A stretch of 64,000 nt of DNA from Prochlorococcus marinus str. MIT 1214 (GCF_027359355.1 NZ_CP114777.1:1426001-1490000); one strand, 5' to 3'; shown: positions 10,284 through 17,925, counted from the stretch's first letter. Notes: generated by a model not told the origin, from the letters alone. A program made the numbers and translations.

Positions 10284-11387
10284 TTAAAATCTGTCCCATC
10301 TGAATTGGGACAAAAAACTACTTTCTTCATTACTCAACTGGATAGAGCAAATTGATTTTCCAATTAATTCTGCAGTTATCGCCGCCAACAGAACTCCATT
10401 GCGATGATGCCCAGTAGCAAGCCACAGTCCATGAATGGATGACATTCCAAGTAAAGGTCCTTCGTCCGGTGTGCATGGACGAAAACCCCACCATCTCTCC
10501 ATATGAGGTAATTGATTAAGTTCAGGAATAAGAGATTGTATTCCTTTTTGTAGCTCGCATTGTCCTTTTGGAGTAAGACCTTTTTGGAAGCCTGCCTCAC
10601 GCTCACTAGTTGCCCCTACGATTATTAGACCGTCATCTCTTGGCACTAAGTAAATGCCAGGTCCAAAAATAATTCTTTTTAGAATCTGTTTAGGTCCCTG
10701 AATAGATAACATCTGGCCTTTAACAGGAAAAATAGGGAGTGTTTTAAATATTTCTTTGCTCCAGGCTCCACAGCAGAGAACTGCCTCTTCGCTCTTTAAA
10801 TGATTGATATTTCCATTAATGTCTTTAATTTTGACCCCATGAAATTTATTTGAATCTTTCATTATTTCAATCACTTCAACTCCTTCTTGAAAATGAACAC
10901 CTAATTCAACACAAGCTTTTTCAAGTGCTCTCATTAATAGTCTTCGATTATCGATTTGACCGTCCTGTCTAAAAAGTAAACCTAATTTCCATTTTTCTGA
11001 GAGTCCTGGAACTTCTTTAAGGAGCTCATCTCTGTTTAGCTTTTCACCAAATTTATATGTTGGGTAGGATTCACAGTCTTTTAGGTTTGCAAATGGGACA
11101 ACAATCCCACAAGTTTTCAGACCACATGACATTTTGCTATTTGACTCAATGCTTTCTATCCATCTCGGGTGTCTTTGAAGACTACTTTGACCAAGATTTA
11201 AAAGCTCATCTTTAAGTCCCTCAGCGTGAGGGGCTAGCATTCCAGCTGCAACAAACCCTGCTGCTTCACTTCTGCTTCTACTTAAAATTTCTACGCGTTT
11301 GCCTTTTTGAGCAAGTTCATGGGCTATTGCAAGACCCATTAATCCTCCTCCGAGGATTAACAATGGTTTTTCATTTAAGATACCCAT
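10284..11387 (-). CDS. thiO: glycine oxidase ThiO / FAD-dependent amino-acid oxidase
   Basis: A 367-residue DAO-family flavoprotein. The FAD-binding loop is at the N terminus (GGGLMGLAIAHELAQKG), and the C-terminal nucleotide-contact motif is GLWLATGHHRNGVLLA. Substrate-domain blocks WWGFRPCTPDEGPLLG and VKGQMLSI match ThiO, which oxidises glycine to the imine used for the thiazole of thiamine. In cyanobacteria ThiO can be fused to ThiG; here it stands alone with no ThiG tail. Another DAO-family oxidase is possible, but the motif set and length fit ThiO best. The gene is divergent from gatB. Confidence 0.82.
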   Translation of the reverse strand: MGILNEKPLLILGGGLMGLAIAHELAQKGKRVEILSRSRSEAAGFVAAGMLAPHAEGLKDELLNLGQSSLQRHPRWIESIESNSKMSCGLKTCGIVVPFANLKDCESYPTYKFGEKLNRDELLKEVPGLSEKWKLGLLFRQDGQIDNRRLLMRALEKACVELGVHFQEGVEVIEIMKDSNKFHGVKIKDINGNINHLKSEEAVLCCGAWSKEIFKTLPIFPVKGQMLSIQGPKQILKRIIFGPGIYLVPRDDGLIIVGATSEREAGFQKGLTPKGQCELQKGIQSLIPELNQLPHMERWWGFRPCTPDEGPLLGMSSIHGLWLATGHHRNGVLLAAITAELIGKSICSIQLSNEESSFLSQFRWDRF

Positions 11388-11486
11388 TGCTTGGATTTGG
11401 AAAATGTTATTTTCAATGTTTTAGATTACGTTAGCTTCCATGACTGAGCTTTTCTTGCATAAGATTCATATATCTAGGTCAAATTA

Positions 11487-12962
11487 ATGTCAGAATCAAA
11501 TGTTTCTTGGGAAGTTGTAATCGGATTAGAGACGCATGTGCAGTTGGGGACTAAGAGCAAAATATTTACTAGTGCATCAACCAACTTTGGTGACGATCCA
11601 AATACTCATATCGACCCAGTGGTATGTGGCTTACCAGGCACTTTGCCAGTGCTGAATAAAAAGGTTTTGGAATATGCAGTAAAAGCAGCGATGGCTTTAA
11701 ATTTAAACATTGCCTCTCACAGTAAATTTGATAGAAAGCAATATTTTTATCCAGACTTACCAAAAAATTATCAAATATCTCAATTTGATGAACCTATTGC
11801 AGAAGATGGTTGGATAGAGGTAGAAGTAGCCGAAAAAGGCAAAGAAACTTATGTCAAAAAAATAGGTATTGAAAGATTACATATGGAAGAGGATGCTGGA
11901 AAACTTGTTCATGCAGGTAGTGATCAATTGTCAGGTTCCACCCATTCTTTGGTGGATTACAACAGAGCAGGCGTAGCACTAGCTGAAATAGTTAGTAAAC
12001 CCGATCTCAGAACAGGAAGAGAGGCTGCGGAGTATGCAGCTGAAATTAGAAGAATTATGCGTTATTTGGGAGTATCTGATGGAAATATGCAGGAGGGGTC
12101 TTTGCGCTGTGATGTGAATATTTCAGTTAGACCAACTGTTAATGATCCATTTGGTACAAAAGTAGAAATAAAAAATATGAATTCATTTTCAGCTATTCAG
12201 AAAGCTTGTGAATATGAAATTAAGCGGCAAATTAAAGCTTATGAATCTGGAGAAGAAGTAAAACAAGAAACGAGGTTATGGGACGAAGGTAAGCAACTGA
12301 CTAAAAGTATGAGATCAAAAGAAGGTAGTAGCGATTATCGTTATTTTCCTGATCCTGATTTAGGTCCGATTGAAGTAAGTCATGCTTTAAAAGAAAAATG
12401 GCGCTCAGAATTACCAGAATTGCCAGCTGCAAAAAGAAATAGATACGCAGCAGAACTTGGCCTCTCTATTTATGATGCACGAGTTTTGACTGATGAATCT
12501 TCAATGGCTAAATATTTTGAAAAAGTTGTTAATGAAGGTGGAACAGCAAAATCTTCTGCAAATTGGATAACTGGAGATATAGCAGCATTTATTAAATCTA
12601 ATAGATTATCATTTGATCAATTATCTTTTCAGCCAAATGAATTAGCAGAAATGTTGAAAATGATTGATGCAGGAGAAATAAGTGGAAAAATTGCTAAAGA
12701 AATTTTGCCTGAACTTTTAAGTAAAGGTGGTTCTCCAAAGCAATTAGTCAAAGAACGTGGTTTAGGTATGATTGGTGATCCAAAAGTTATTGAGGCAATT
12801 ATTGATCAATTGATCCTTAGTCACCCTAATGAGGTTGAATCTTTTAGAGCTGGGAAGAAGAAATTGTTAGGTTTTTTTGTGGGTCAATTAATGAAGGAAA
12901 CAAAAGGGAAAGCGGATCCAAAACTCGCTAATCAAATGCTAAATAAAAAGTTACAAGGTTAG
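11487..12962 (+). CDS. gatB: Asp-tRNA(Asn)/Glu-tRNA(Gln) amidotransferase subunit B
   Basis: The 491-residue subunit B of GatCAB, which recognises mischarged Glu-tRNA(Gln) or Asp-tRNA(Asn) and activates it for amidation. Seen: VSWEVVIGLETHVQL, KQYFYPDLPKNYQISQFD, the long central kinase-like domain (GNMQEGSLRCDVN, VEIKNMNSF) and the C-terminal YqeY-like helical tail (about 345-491). Length is typical. gatA and gatC are not in this window, as usual for cyanobacteria where the gat genes are scattered. Its stop overlaps the stop of coaE on the opposite strand by 4 bp. Confidence 0.96.
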   Translation: MSESNVSWEVVIGLETHVQLGTKSKIFTSASTNFGDDPNTHIDPVVCGLPGTLPVLNKKVLEYAVKAAMALNLNIASHSKFDRKQYFYPDLPKNYQISQFDEPIAEDGWIEVEVAEKGKETYVKKIGIERLHMEEDAGKLVHAGSDQLSGSTHSLVDYNRAGVALAEIVSKPDLRTGREAAEYAAEIRRIMRYLGVSDGNMQEGSLRCDVNISVRPTVNDPFGTKVEIKNMNSFSAIQKACEYEIKRQIKAYESGEEVKQETRLWDEGKQLTKSMRSKEGSSDYRYFPDPDLGPIEVSHALKEKWRSELPELPAAKRNRYAAELGLSIYDARVLTDESSMAKYFEKVVNEGGTAKSSANWITGDIAAFIKSNRLSFDQLSFQPNELAEMLKMIDAGEISGKIAKEILPELLSKGGSPKQLVKERGLGMIGDPKVIEAIIDQLILSHPNEVESFRAGKKKLLGFFVGQLMKETKGKADPKLANQMLNKKLQG

Positions 12963-13603
12963 AAATTATATAATTTTTTTAACTGCATTTTCCATGTCTC
13001 ATCATTATTAGAATTATTAATTATATGATCTGCAAATTGTTTTTTTAAAGCGTTGTCCCATTGCGCATCAATTCTTTGATTAGCTTCTTCAAGACTTAAT
13101 TGATCTCTCGACTGAAGTCGTTTTAATTGCATGCTTCTAGAGCAATCTATGTAACAAATTTCACTACATAAACCAGTATAATTTTTTTCAAATAGGAGTG
13201 GAATAATCAAAATTACTATAGAATTTGATTTCAATTTTTCTAATTCTTTTTTAATTCTTTTGGTTACGTATGGATGAATTATTCCCTCTAGCCAATTTTT
13301 TTCAATATCATTTTGAAAAACTATTTTGGCTAATGCTTTGCGATTAATAACTTGATCATTTTTACTTGAATTTTTAATGATTTTAGTTCCATATCTTAAT
13401 AAGACTTTTTTCGCTATTTGACTTTCAGCTTTTAATGCTTCATGAGCATATAAGTCAGCGTCTACAATAGGCCATTGCTTGGCTTGAAATAGAAAATCTC
13501 CAATGATTGTTTTACCACTGGCAATACCTCCAGTGATACCTATTCTTCTTTGCTTCCCTTTCCATCGAAGACAAAGTTTGTTGGTTTGTTTTTGGTCAAT
13601 CAT
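12959..13603 (-). CDS. coaE: dephospho-CoA kinase
   Basis: A 214-residue P-loop kinase that phosphorylates dephospho-CoA in the last step of coenzyme A synthesis. Seen: the Walker A loop GITGGIASGKT at about 23-32, the substrate motif VDADLYAHEAL, and IIPLLFEKNYT. Family length is 190-220, so the about 20-residue Lys/Arg-rich N-terminal extension may be real or the start may be internal. It is divergent from argJ with only 15 bp between start codons, so their promoters must overlap the opposing gene's 5' end. Confidence 0.92.
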   Translation of the reverse strand: MIDQKQTNKLCLRWKGKQRRIGITGGIASGKTIIGDFLFQAKQWPIVDADLYAHEALKAESQIAKKVLLRYGTKIIKNSSKNDQVINRKALAKIVFQNDIEKNWLEGIIHPYVTKRIKKELEKLKSNSIVILIIPLLFEKNYTGLCSEICYIDCSRSMQLKRLQSRDQLSLEEANQRIDAQWDNALKKQFADHIINNSNNDETWKMQLKKLYNF

Positions 13604-13618
13604 TAATATTGATAGTAA

Positions 13619-14881
13619 GTGAAAAATGCTCTTCTGAATTTGAGTCTGTTGACATCTTCTGTATGGTCTCCAATATCTGGTGGTATTACTACCCCTGATG
13701 GTTTTTTAGCAGCTGGCATTTCCGCAGGATTGAAGCCTTCTGGGAAGAAAGATCTTGCTTTGCTATATGCACCTAATGGTGCTTGTTGCAGTGGGACATT
13801 TACTCAATCTGTCACTCGTGCTTATTGCGTGGATCTATGTATTAATCGAATCAAGGCATCTGAGGGAAAAATACGTGCTGTAGTTATCAACTCTGGACAG
13901 GCAAATGCTTGTACAGGTAGTCAAGGTAAAATTGATAGTGAAATTATTACACATGAGCTTGCTCAACGCTTGGGATTATCTAATGAAGAAGTTTTGATAT
14001 GTTCCACGGGTGTGATTGGTGAGCCAATACCTGTTGAAAAGGTTAATAGTCATTTAGATCATCTTATAAACAGTTTAGATAAGGAGGCCTACTTGGATGC
14101 AGCAAAAGCAATCTTGACAACCGATCTTCAGGTCAAGCAAATTGCATATCAAGCAGTTTTAGGAGGAAGACGAATATCTATTGGAGGAATGGCTAAAGGC
14201 TCAGGCATGATTCATCCTTCAATGGCAACAATGTTGAGTTATATTACGTGCGATGCAGGGATAGATCATATTTTATGGTCGGATATGATTAAGCGAGTTG
14301 CAGAATCATCTTTCAATGCCATTACAGTTGATGGAGATACGAGTACAAATGACACTTTTTTGGCTTTTTCTTCTGGACCAAAATTAGACCCAAGGTATTT
14401 ACCAACTCTTGAAGAGGGACTGCATTTAACAGCCCAATACTTGGCTAAAGCAATTGCAAGGGATGGAGAAGGGGCGAATTGTTTGCTTGAGGTAAAGGTT
14501 GAGGGTGCTCCTAGTGATTTAGATGCTCATGCAATAGCTCGTACAATTGCTTCATCCTCTTTGGTGAAAACGGCAGTTCATGGCTCTGATCCTAATTGGG
14601 GAAGAATTATTGCTGCACTTGGTCGAGCAGGCATTGCTTTTAATCTCAAGGATGTCCAATTATGGATTGGACCTTATGAAATATTTTCTAATGGAACACC
14701 TCATGACTTTGATAGACAAATAGTAAGTAACTTTATGCAATCAAGATTAAAAGGTGAATATTTGATCGATGATATTATCAGGATCAGCTTAAGGATAGGA
14801 ATAGGAAAAGGTTCGGCTACTGCTTGGGGATGTGATTTATCTGATAAATATGTTCGTATCAATAGCGATTACACTACCTAG
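13619..14881 (+). CDS. argJ: bifunctional ornithine acetyltransferase / N-acetylglutamate synthase
   Basis: A 420-residue self-cleaving enzyme of arginine biosynthesis that recycles the acetyl group between N-acetylornithine and glutamate. Seen: the autocleavage site ATML with nucleophile T204 (GMIHPSMATMLSYITCDAG), VDGDTSTND and GSDPNWGR. The start is a GTG; no better ATG lies nearby. Its C terminus is YVRINSDYTT. The last 30 bp, including the stop, are repeated several times downstream, which makes this 3' end the likely attachment site for the accessory region that follows. The gene itself looks intact, as expected when an integrating element carries a replacement 3' end. Confidence 0.95.
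   Translation: MKNALLNLSLLTSSVWSPISGGITTPDGFLAAGISAGLKPSGKKDLALLYAPNGACCSGTFTQSVTRAYCVDLCINRIKASEGKIRAVVINSGQANACTGSQGKIDSEIITHELAQRLGLSNEEVLICSTGVIGEPIPVEKVNSHLDHLINSLDKEAYLDAAKAILTTDLQVKQIAYQAVLGGRRISIGGMAKGSGMIHPSMATMLSYITCDAGIDHILWSDMIKRVAESSFNAITVDGDTSTNDTFLAFSSGPKLDPRYLPTLEEGLHLTAQYLAKAIARDGEGANCLLEVKVEGAPSDLDAHAIARTIASSSLVKTAVHGSDPNWGRIIAALGRAGIAFNLKDVQLWIGPYEIFSNGTPHDFDRQIVSNFMQSRLKGEYLIDDIIRISLRIGIGKGSATAWGCDLSDKYVRINSDYTT
14851..14881 (+). repeat. argJ 3' end, reference copy 0 of the attachment-site-like repeat
   Basis: This is the functional end of argJ, encoding VRINSDYTT and a TAG stop. Degenerate direct copies occur downstream at 16251, 16860, 17977, 19199 and 20162. It is followed by four TGTGAC/TGTGAT motifs (14886, 14951, 14962, 14983). 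I infer that it is the attachment core shared by chromosome and incoming elements. Confidence 0.7.
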
Positions 14882-14987
14882 AAACTGTGACAACGCAAAT
14901 CCATTGCAAAAACTAGAAAATAAGACGATTTCGTAATCATAATTTACGATTGTGACCAGACTGTGATTATTTTTAGAAAGAGTGTGA

Positions 14988-15320
14988 TTAGTTTGCTCCC
15001 ATTACTTTAATTTGATTACCAGCATCACTGAATTTCATCAACTCCTTTTTATCCTCATCAGTAAACGTTTTTACTCTTCTTGCATAAATAGCATCTGCAT
15101 TTAAGTCTTCGATCATTTCATAACCGAAGAACTCCAATAATTCCTCTTGATTCTTGAAGCATCGATCACTCCATTCGTAATTCTTGTTCCCCTTCGCATT
15201 TTCATACTCATAGCACTCATAAAAATAATCAGTTCTATATCGCTCTACTAATACAAACTCTTTTTGCTCTTCCTCTGGGAGTTTGTCATAAATACTCCAC
15301 CCAATTATCAAGACTGGCAT
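14988..15320 (-). CDS. hypothetical acidic protein, micro-operon gene 5
   Basis: A 110-residue protein I do not recognise. It is acidic and rich in Glu, Lys and Tyr (a stretch of alternating Y and E near residues 28-45), with no signal peptide or membrane helix. It is the last of four or five tightly packed minus-strand ORFs between argJ and the first downstream argJ-tail repeat. Its start overlaps the end of the preceding ORF by 13 bp. Such overlaps and small sizes are usual in phage and plasmid operons. A function cannot be assigned. Confidence 0.6.
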   Translation of the reverse strand: MPVLIIGWSIYDKLPEEEQKEFVLVERYRTDYFYECYEYENAKGNKNYEWSDRCFKNQEELLEFFGYEMIEDLNADAIYARRVKTFTDEDKKELMKFSDAGNQIKVMGAN

Positions 15321-15544
15321 AAGTCTGCATCTTCAATTTTTTTATTCCACTCCTGAAAACTTGAACTGCAATCGGGTGAAGGTTGTTCTCGAATGCCTTT
15401 TAATTTTTTCCATCTGATGTAGAGAGCGCCAAGCAACCAATTATCAGTTAATGACTTTGAACCATTCTTTAATAGGTTCTCTTGTTTTTTATTGAACTTT
15501 GCTGAATCAAGAAGTTCTTGTTTCCAATCTATTTTTTCAGTCAT
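15308..15544 (-). CDS. hypothetical small protein, micro-operon gene 4
   Basis: A 78-residue basic, tryptophan-containing protein with no recognised domain. Its frame overlaps both neighbours (13 bp with the downstream gene, 8 bp with the upstream one), which implies translational coupling and supports its being real. The region around DNWLLGALYIRWKKLKG could form an amphipathic helix. Confidence 0.55.
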   Translation of the reverse strand: MTEKIDWKQELLDSAKFNKKQENLLKNGSKSLTDNWLLGALYIRWKKLKGIREQPSPDCSSSFQEWNKKIEDADLCQS

Positions 15545-15719
15545 TGACTTTTGCCCTCAACTTGTAGAAGGTTTCTTCACAGCGACAAGAAACACCCTTG
15601 TAGTGATCTGGGAAAGATTTCATCCAAGTCGGAATTGCCATCGTCACGGGATGACCACCTTTGATGTGAAAGACAACCTCTTTGTTTTTTTTATCTATGA
15701 AATACGGAGGAAGACTCAT
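15537..15719 (-). CDS. hypothetical small protein, micro-operon gene 3
   Basis: A 60-residue protein without recognised family. It contains CRCEETFYKLRAK near the C terminus, and the pattern HPVTMAIPTWMKSFPDHYKG looks like a small globular domain. It lies 12 bp downstream of the 47-residue ORF and overlaps the next gene by 8 bp, so it belongs to the same transcription unit. Confidence 0.5.
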   Translation of the reverse strand: MSLPPYFIDKKNKEVVFHIKGGHPVTMAIPTWMKSFPDHYKGVSCRCEETFYKLRAKVND

Positions 15720-15731
15720 GTCGCTACCTAT

Positions 15732-15875
15732 TCATTTCATCAATACCTTTCTATTAACCACTCTGCAAAAGGGATTTCTTGATTTTGCGACCTTATCAGC
15801 ATCTTCAAATTTATCTACATGAACTATTTCTTTGATGACCATCCCTCCAACGAAACAAGAAACTTCAACTTTCAT
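15732..15875 (-). CDS. hypothetical small protein, micro-operon gene 2
   Basis: A 47-residue ORF (starts MKVEVSCFVGGMVIKEIV, ends KVLMK). It has the strongest ribosome-binding site seen in this operon, GGGAGGAGGT just upstream of the ATG, which argues strongly that it is translated. The sequence resembles small phage-encoded proteins in size and in the VNRKV ending, but I recognise no family. Two cysteines are present. Confidence 0.55.
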   Translation of the reverse strand: MKVEVSCFVGGMVIKEIVHVDKFEDADKVAKSRNPFCRVVNRKVLMK

Positions 15876-15957
15876 TGTTGACCTCCTCCCAGTCGGGAAT
15901 GAAGAGTTCATCTTTAATTGATAGGTCTATGAAACCCCACTCTCCTACGTTAAGCAA
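15865..15957 (-). CDS. possible 30-residue leader ORF of the micro-operon
   Basis: An open frame from a TTG that would encode a 30-residue acidic peptide (LNVGEWGFIDLSIKDELFIP followed by DWEEVNNES). Its end overlaps the start of the next ORF by 11 bp. The GGAGGAGGT that serves the next gene is part of its DWEEV codons. It has no good start signal, so it may be a chance frame or the remnant of a longer gene truncated at this side. Confidence 0.3.
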   Translation of the reverse strand: MLNVGEWGFIDLSIKDELFIPDWEEVNNES

Positions 15958-16141
15958 TAGAGTATCAATTCAATGATCATGCTGTATTGATACTTTTGTT
16001 ATGTTTGCAAAGTTAATTACGTATCTTTTCCAAAGTGTGATCTAATTGTGATCTCTTGTTGTATGTGAATCTTTTCCAATACGTCTACCTGAACTGCAAT
16101 AACTAGAATCTAGTTTTCAATTTTGGAAAATTTGAAGGGAC

Positions 16142-16180
16142 TGTGACTAAAATGAAACAGGACTGTGACTACGCTGTGAC
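16142..16180 (+). repeat. three TGTGACT direct repeats, left-arm-like cluster of copy 1
   Basis: TGTGAC occurs at 16142, 16164 and 16175, with weaker TGTGAT at 16036. The cluster lies about 70-110 bp before argJ-tail copy 1. The same motif in the opposite orientation follows the core at 16328 and 16339. Direct repeats pointing at a core from both sides are typical of arm-type integrase binding sites; this reading is inference. Confidence 0.5.
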
Positions 16181-16250
16181 TAAAACTGCTTCTCTAATCT
16201 ATTGGTATAATTGAGTATATAAAAAGATTCATAATCAAAAGTGCATATAT

Positions 16251-16278
16251 GCGTATCAATGCCGATTACACGACTTAG
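16251..16278 (+). repeat. argJ-tail copy 1 (RINADYTT-stop)
   Basis: The sequence GCGTATCAATGCCGATTACA followed by CGACTTAG reproduces the end of argJ, including the stop in frame. It encodes RINADYTT where the resident gene has RINSDYTT, so it appears derived from a related argJ. Homology begins at an ATAT just upstream. It is flanked on both sides by TGTGAC motifs in inverted orientation, so among all copies it looks most like a complete attP-type site. Confidence 0.75.
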
Positions 16279-16327
16279 CTCGTAAATGTAGTCATATCAA
16301 TTGATTATAATTGTAAATATTTTTTTG

Positions 16328-16344
16328 GTCACACTTTGGTCACA
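16328..16344 (+). repeat. paired GTCACA repeats, right-arm-like cluster of copy 1
   Basis: GTCACA at 16328 and 16339 in TTTTTTGGTCACACTTTGGT; the two are 11 bp apart, one helical turn. A diverged version of the same block with the same spacing (GGTCATACTTTATTCAC then CTTTGATTTAAA) follows copy 2 at 16927. Copies of the paired block also occur at 17848 and 17910. Confidence 0.5.
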
Positions 16345-16548
16345 GTTGATTTAAACGTATCTTTTCAGAAATGATTTAAGTATTCTCAAGATTTATTGTA
16401 AGACTCTTAGAGAACTTGCTTAGACAGTAAACAACAAGGAGCAATAAAAAACGAATTTGACAGCTCAGATATAAGGAAGTTTAGAAACTTTTAAAATGAT
16501 TTTAATAGCTCTAAATAATGCATAGAATCTTTAATTAACTGAAAATAA

Positions 16549-16563
16549 AAATGATTATCATTT
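16549..16563. promoter_or_regulatory. Fur/Zur-type palindrome, distal site
   Basis: A perfect 7-1-7 palindrome, AAATGATTATCATTT. Its centre equals the centre of the classical Fur box (AATGATAATCATT read on the other strand). A second identical palindrome lies 54 bp downstream, about five helical turns, on the same DNA face. The only downstream gene is the cysteine-rich peptide at 16711. Whether Fur or Zur binds cannot be told from the sequence. Confidence 0.7.
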
Positions 16564-16602
16564 ACATAATTAATAACTAAGTACTTTAATTATGAAATTT
16601 AA

Positions 16603-16617
16603 AAATGATTATCATTT
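16603..16617. promoter_or_regulatory. Fur/Zur-type palindrome, proximal site
   Basis: Second copy of the AAATGATTATCATTT palindrome. It lies 37 bp before a TATAAT at 16654, so its centre is near -55 of the predicted start of transcription. That is an activator-like position, not a repressor-like one. In marine Synechococcus, Zur is reported to activate a metallothionein gene, which would fit; this link is inference. Confidence 0.7.
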
Positions 16618-16653
16618 TAATTATCTATGGGCATAGAATTTTATATCCCTTGA

Positions 16654-16659
16654 TATAAT
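16654..16659 (+). promoter_or_regulatory. -10 element of the cysteine-rich peptide gene
   Basis: A consensus TATAAT inside CTTGATATAATAGAC, about 52 bp before the start codon at 16711. No good -35 hexamer is found 16-18 bp upstream, consistent with a promoter that needs an activator at the two palindromes. Confidence 0.5.
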
Positions 16660-16710
16660 AGACTTTTAGCTCTTCTTATATTATAGTTAGAGATGTAAAT
16701 AAAAGTTACT

Positions 16711-16857
16711 ATGATTAAAAATTTCTTTAAGTATAGAGTTTTAAGCTATGCAATTATTTCCAATGGAAATGAAGAAGAAGTATGTCCAGGATGTGGCTGT
16801 GTTTGTCCCTGTGAATGTTCAGAATGCGACGTTTGTTCACCTTGCAAAGATCATTAA
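16711..16857 (+). CDS. cysteine-rich metallothionein-like peptide
   Basis: A 48-residue peptide with nine cysteines in its last 24 residues (spacing C-x2-C-x-C-x-C-x-C-x-C-x2-C-x2-C-x2-C, ending CKDH). The first half is ordinary (MIKNFFKYRVLSYAIISNGN, then three Glu). CxC and CxxC arrays of this density are typical of metallothioneins that bind Zn, Cu or Cd. It is not recognisably BmtA/SmtA, which are longer and have His in the cluster. Two Fur/Zur palindromes and a TATAAT precede it. The stop lies 3 bp before argJ-tail copy 2, so gene, promoter and operators form a self-contained cassette of about 580 bp. A scaffold for a metal cofactor is an alternative. Confidence 0.65.
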   Translation: MIKNFFKYRVLSYAIISNGNEEEVCPGCGCVCPCECSECDVCSPCKDH

Positions 16858-16859
16858 TA

Positions 16860-16880
16860 TTAATGCGATTACACAACGTA
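16860..16880 (+). repeat. argJ-tail copy 2 (one base deleted)
   Basis: TTAATGCGATTACACAACGTA matches the argJ-tail core with one C missing, which breaks the reading frame. The following sequence (CGTAAATCCTGAT, CAATTGATTGTAGGGATT, TTTTTTGGTCATACTTTATT) matches the right flank of copy 1 base for base at most positions, so copies 1 and 2 share about 120 bp of homology. Confidence 0.6.
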
Positions 16881-16995
16881 AATCCTGATCTATGTTATGC
16901 CAATTGATTGTAGGGATTAATTTTTTGGTCATACTTTATTCACCTTTGATTTAAATCTATCTTTTTAGACTCTCTGCTCAAAGAACAATTAGTGC

Positions 16996-17122
16996 AGTTA
17001 TTACTGAGGTTCCAAGGGGAAACAGCCATTGGAGGTAACGGGGAAAAGCGGTGAAAATCCGCTACTGTCCCGCAGCTGTGAAGTATCGATATTCATCGAT
17101 ATCAGTCAGAACGCCCGCCTTA
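16996..17122 (+). promoter_or_regulatory. cobalamin (B12) riboswitch
   Basis: The conserved core GCGGTGAAAATCCGC and ACTGTCCCGC lies at 17048-17073, preceded by GAGGTAACGGGGAA and followed by the B12-box-like CAGTCAGAACGCCCGCC near 17103. This is the consensus of the cobalamin riboswitch. The aptamer ends about 27 bp before the hupE start codon, so control of translation initiation is likely: bound cobalamin should lower HupE synthesis. The long frame that runs through it into hupE is not the real N terminus. Confidence 0.92.
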
Positions 17123-17148
17123 TTTCACAATTCGACGAGGATCGATCT

Positions 17149-17781
17149 ATGACGTTTTCCTATTTTGGGCGTAAGCAATTTCTTGCAGCTTTTCTTCCAC
17201 TCTTGTTTTTGTTGACTTTTTTAGTTGGTCCAGTGTTCGCTCATCATCCTTTTGGTATGGGAGATAGTGCTGGGCTGTCAGCTTGGCAAGCTCTGCTTAG
17301 TGGTTTCGGGCATCCATTACTTGGACCTGATCATTTGCTTTTTATGTTAGGCATCGCCCTTGTTGGGATCAAAAAAACGAAGCAATGGGTGTTCCCTCTT
17401 TTAGTGGTTGGCTTGTTAGGCAGTGCATTAGTGCAGTTGCAGCCATTGCCTGATGTAATGTCTGCCTGGGCAGAAGCAGTTGTGTCTTTATCTTTAGCCA
17501 TAGAGGGGTTAATTGTTCTAAATCTTTTGAGCTCAAAATGGCTATTGCCAATGTTTGCTTTACATGGCTATTTACTTGGAAGCACAATTGTTGGTGCTGA
17601 ACCGACTCCTCTCATAGGTTATTTTTTCGGTCTTCTTCTTGCACAAGGATCATTACTTTTAGTTGTAACAGCAACATCTCAAAAAGTGATCAAAAAGTTT
17701 GATATTAATAGCCGTAATTTGGTGGCTGGTATTTGGATAGGTATAGGACTTGCCTTCTCTTGGGTTGCTATTATTCCATAG
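17149..17781 (+). CDS. hupE: HupE/UreJ-family metal permease, probably for cobalt
   Basis: A 210-residue inner-membrane protein with a signal-like first helix ending in VFAHHPFGMG and about six further hydrophobic helices. The family metal motif is present (HPLLGPDHLLFMLGIALVG). HupE proteins import nickel or cobalt; the B12 riboswitch upstream points to cobalt for cobalamin. I start it at the ATG at 17149 because upstream codons fall inside the riboswitch and the signal sequence begins here. It sits alone between argJ-tail copies 2 and 3, so it looks like a mobile cassette with its own regulator. Confidence 0.85.
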   Translation: MTFSYFGRKQFLAAFLPLLFLLTFLVGPVFAHHPFGMGDSAGLSAWQALLSGFGHPLLGPDHLLFMLGIALVGIKKTKQWVFPLLVVGLLGSALVQLQPLPDVMSAWAEAVVSLSLAIEGLIVLNLLSSKWLLPMFALHGYLLGSTIVGAEPTPLIGYFFGLLLAQGSLLLVVTATSQKVIKKFDINSRNLVAGIWIGIGLAFSWVAIIP

Positions 17782-17845
17782 CATCTATTAGATAAGAGAT
17801 GATAGTAGAAATTAAATAATAGTCATTATAAAAAATCTATTTATT

Positions 17846-17925
17846 GGGCACACTTTGGTCACAGTTAGAGGTATGACAATAAGGTGAATACTGAGGTTTG
17901 AGAGACTGGGCACACTTTGGTCACG
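17846..17925 (+). repeat. two further CACACTTTGGTCAC arm-like blocks
   Basis: GGGCACACTTTGGTCACAG at 17846 and GGGCACACTTTGGTCACGG at 17908, 62 bp apart, both matching the paired block after copy 1. They lie between hupE and argJ-tail copy 3 in the same orientation as a right arm, and probably belong to the hupE-side element. Confidence 0.5.

Noticed and set aside
17029-17148. The 5' extension of the hupE frame
   Set aside because: These bases form the cobalamin riboswitch; the signal sequence of HupE starts at 17149.
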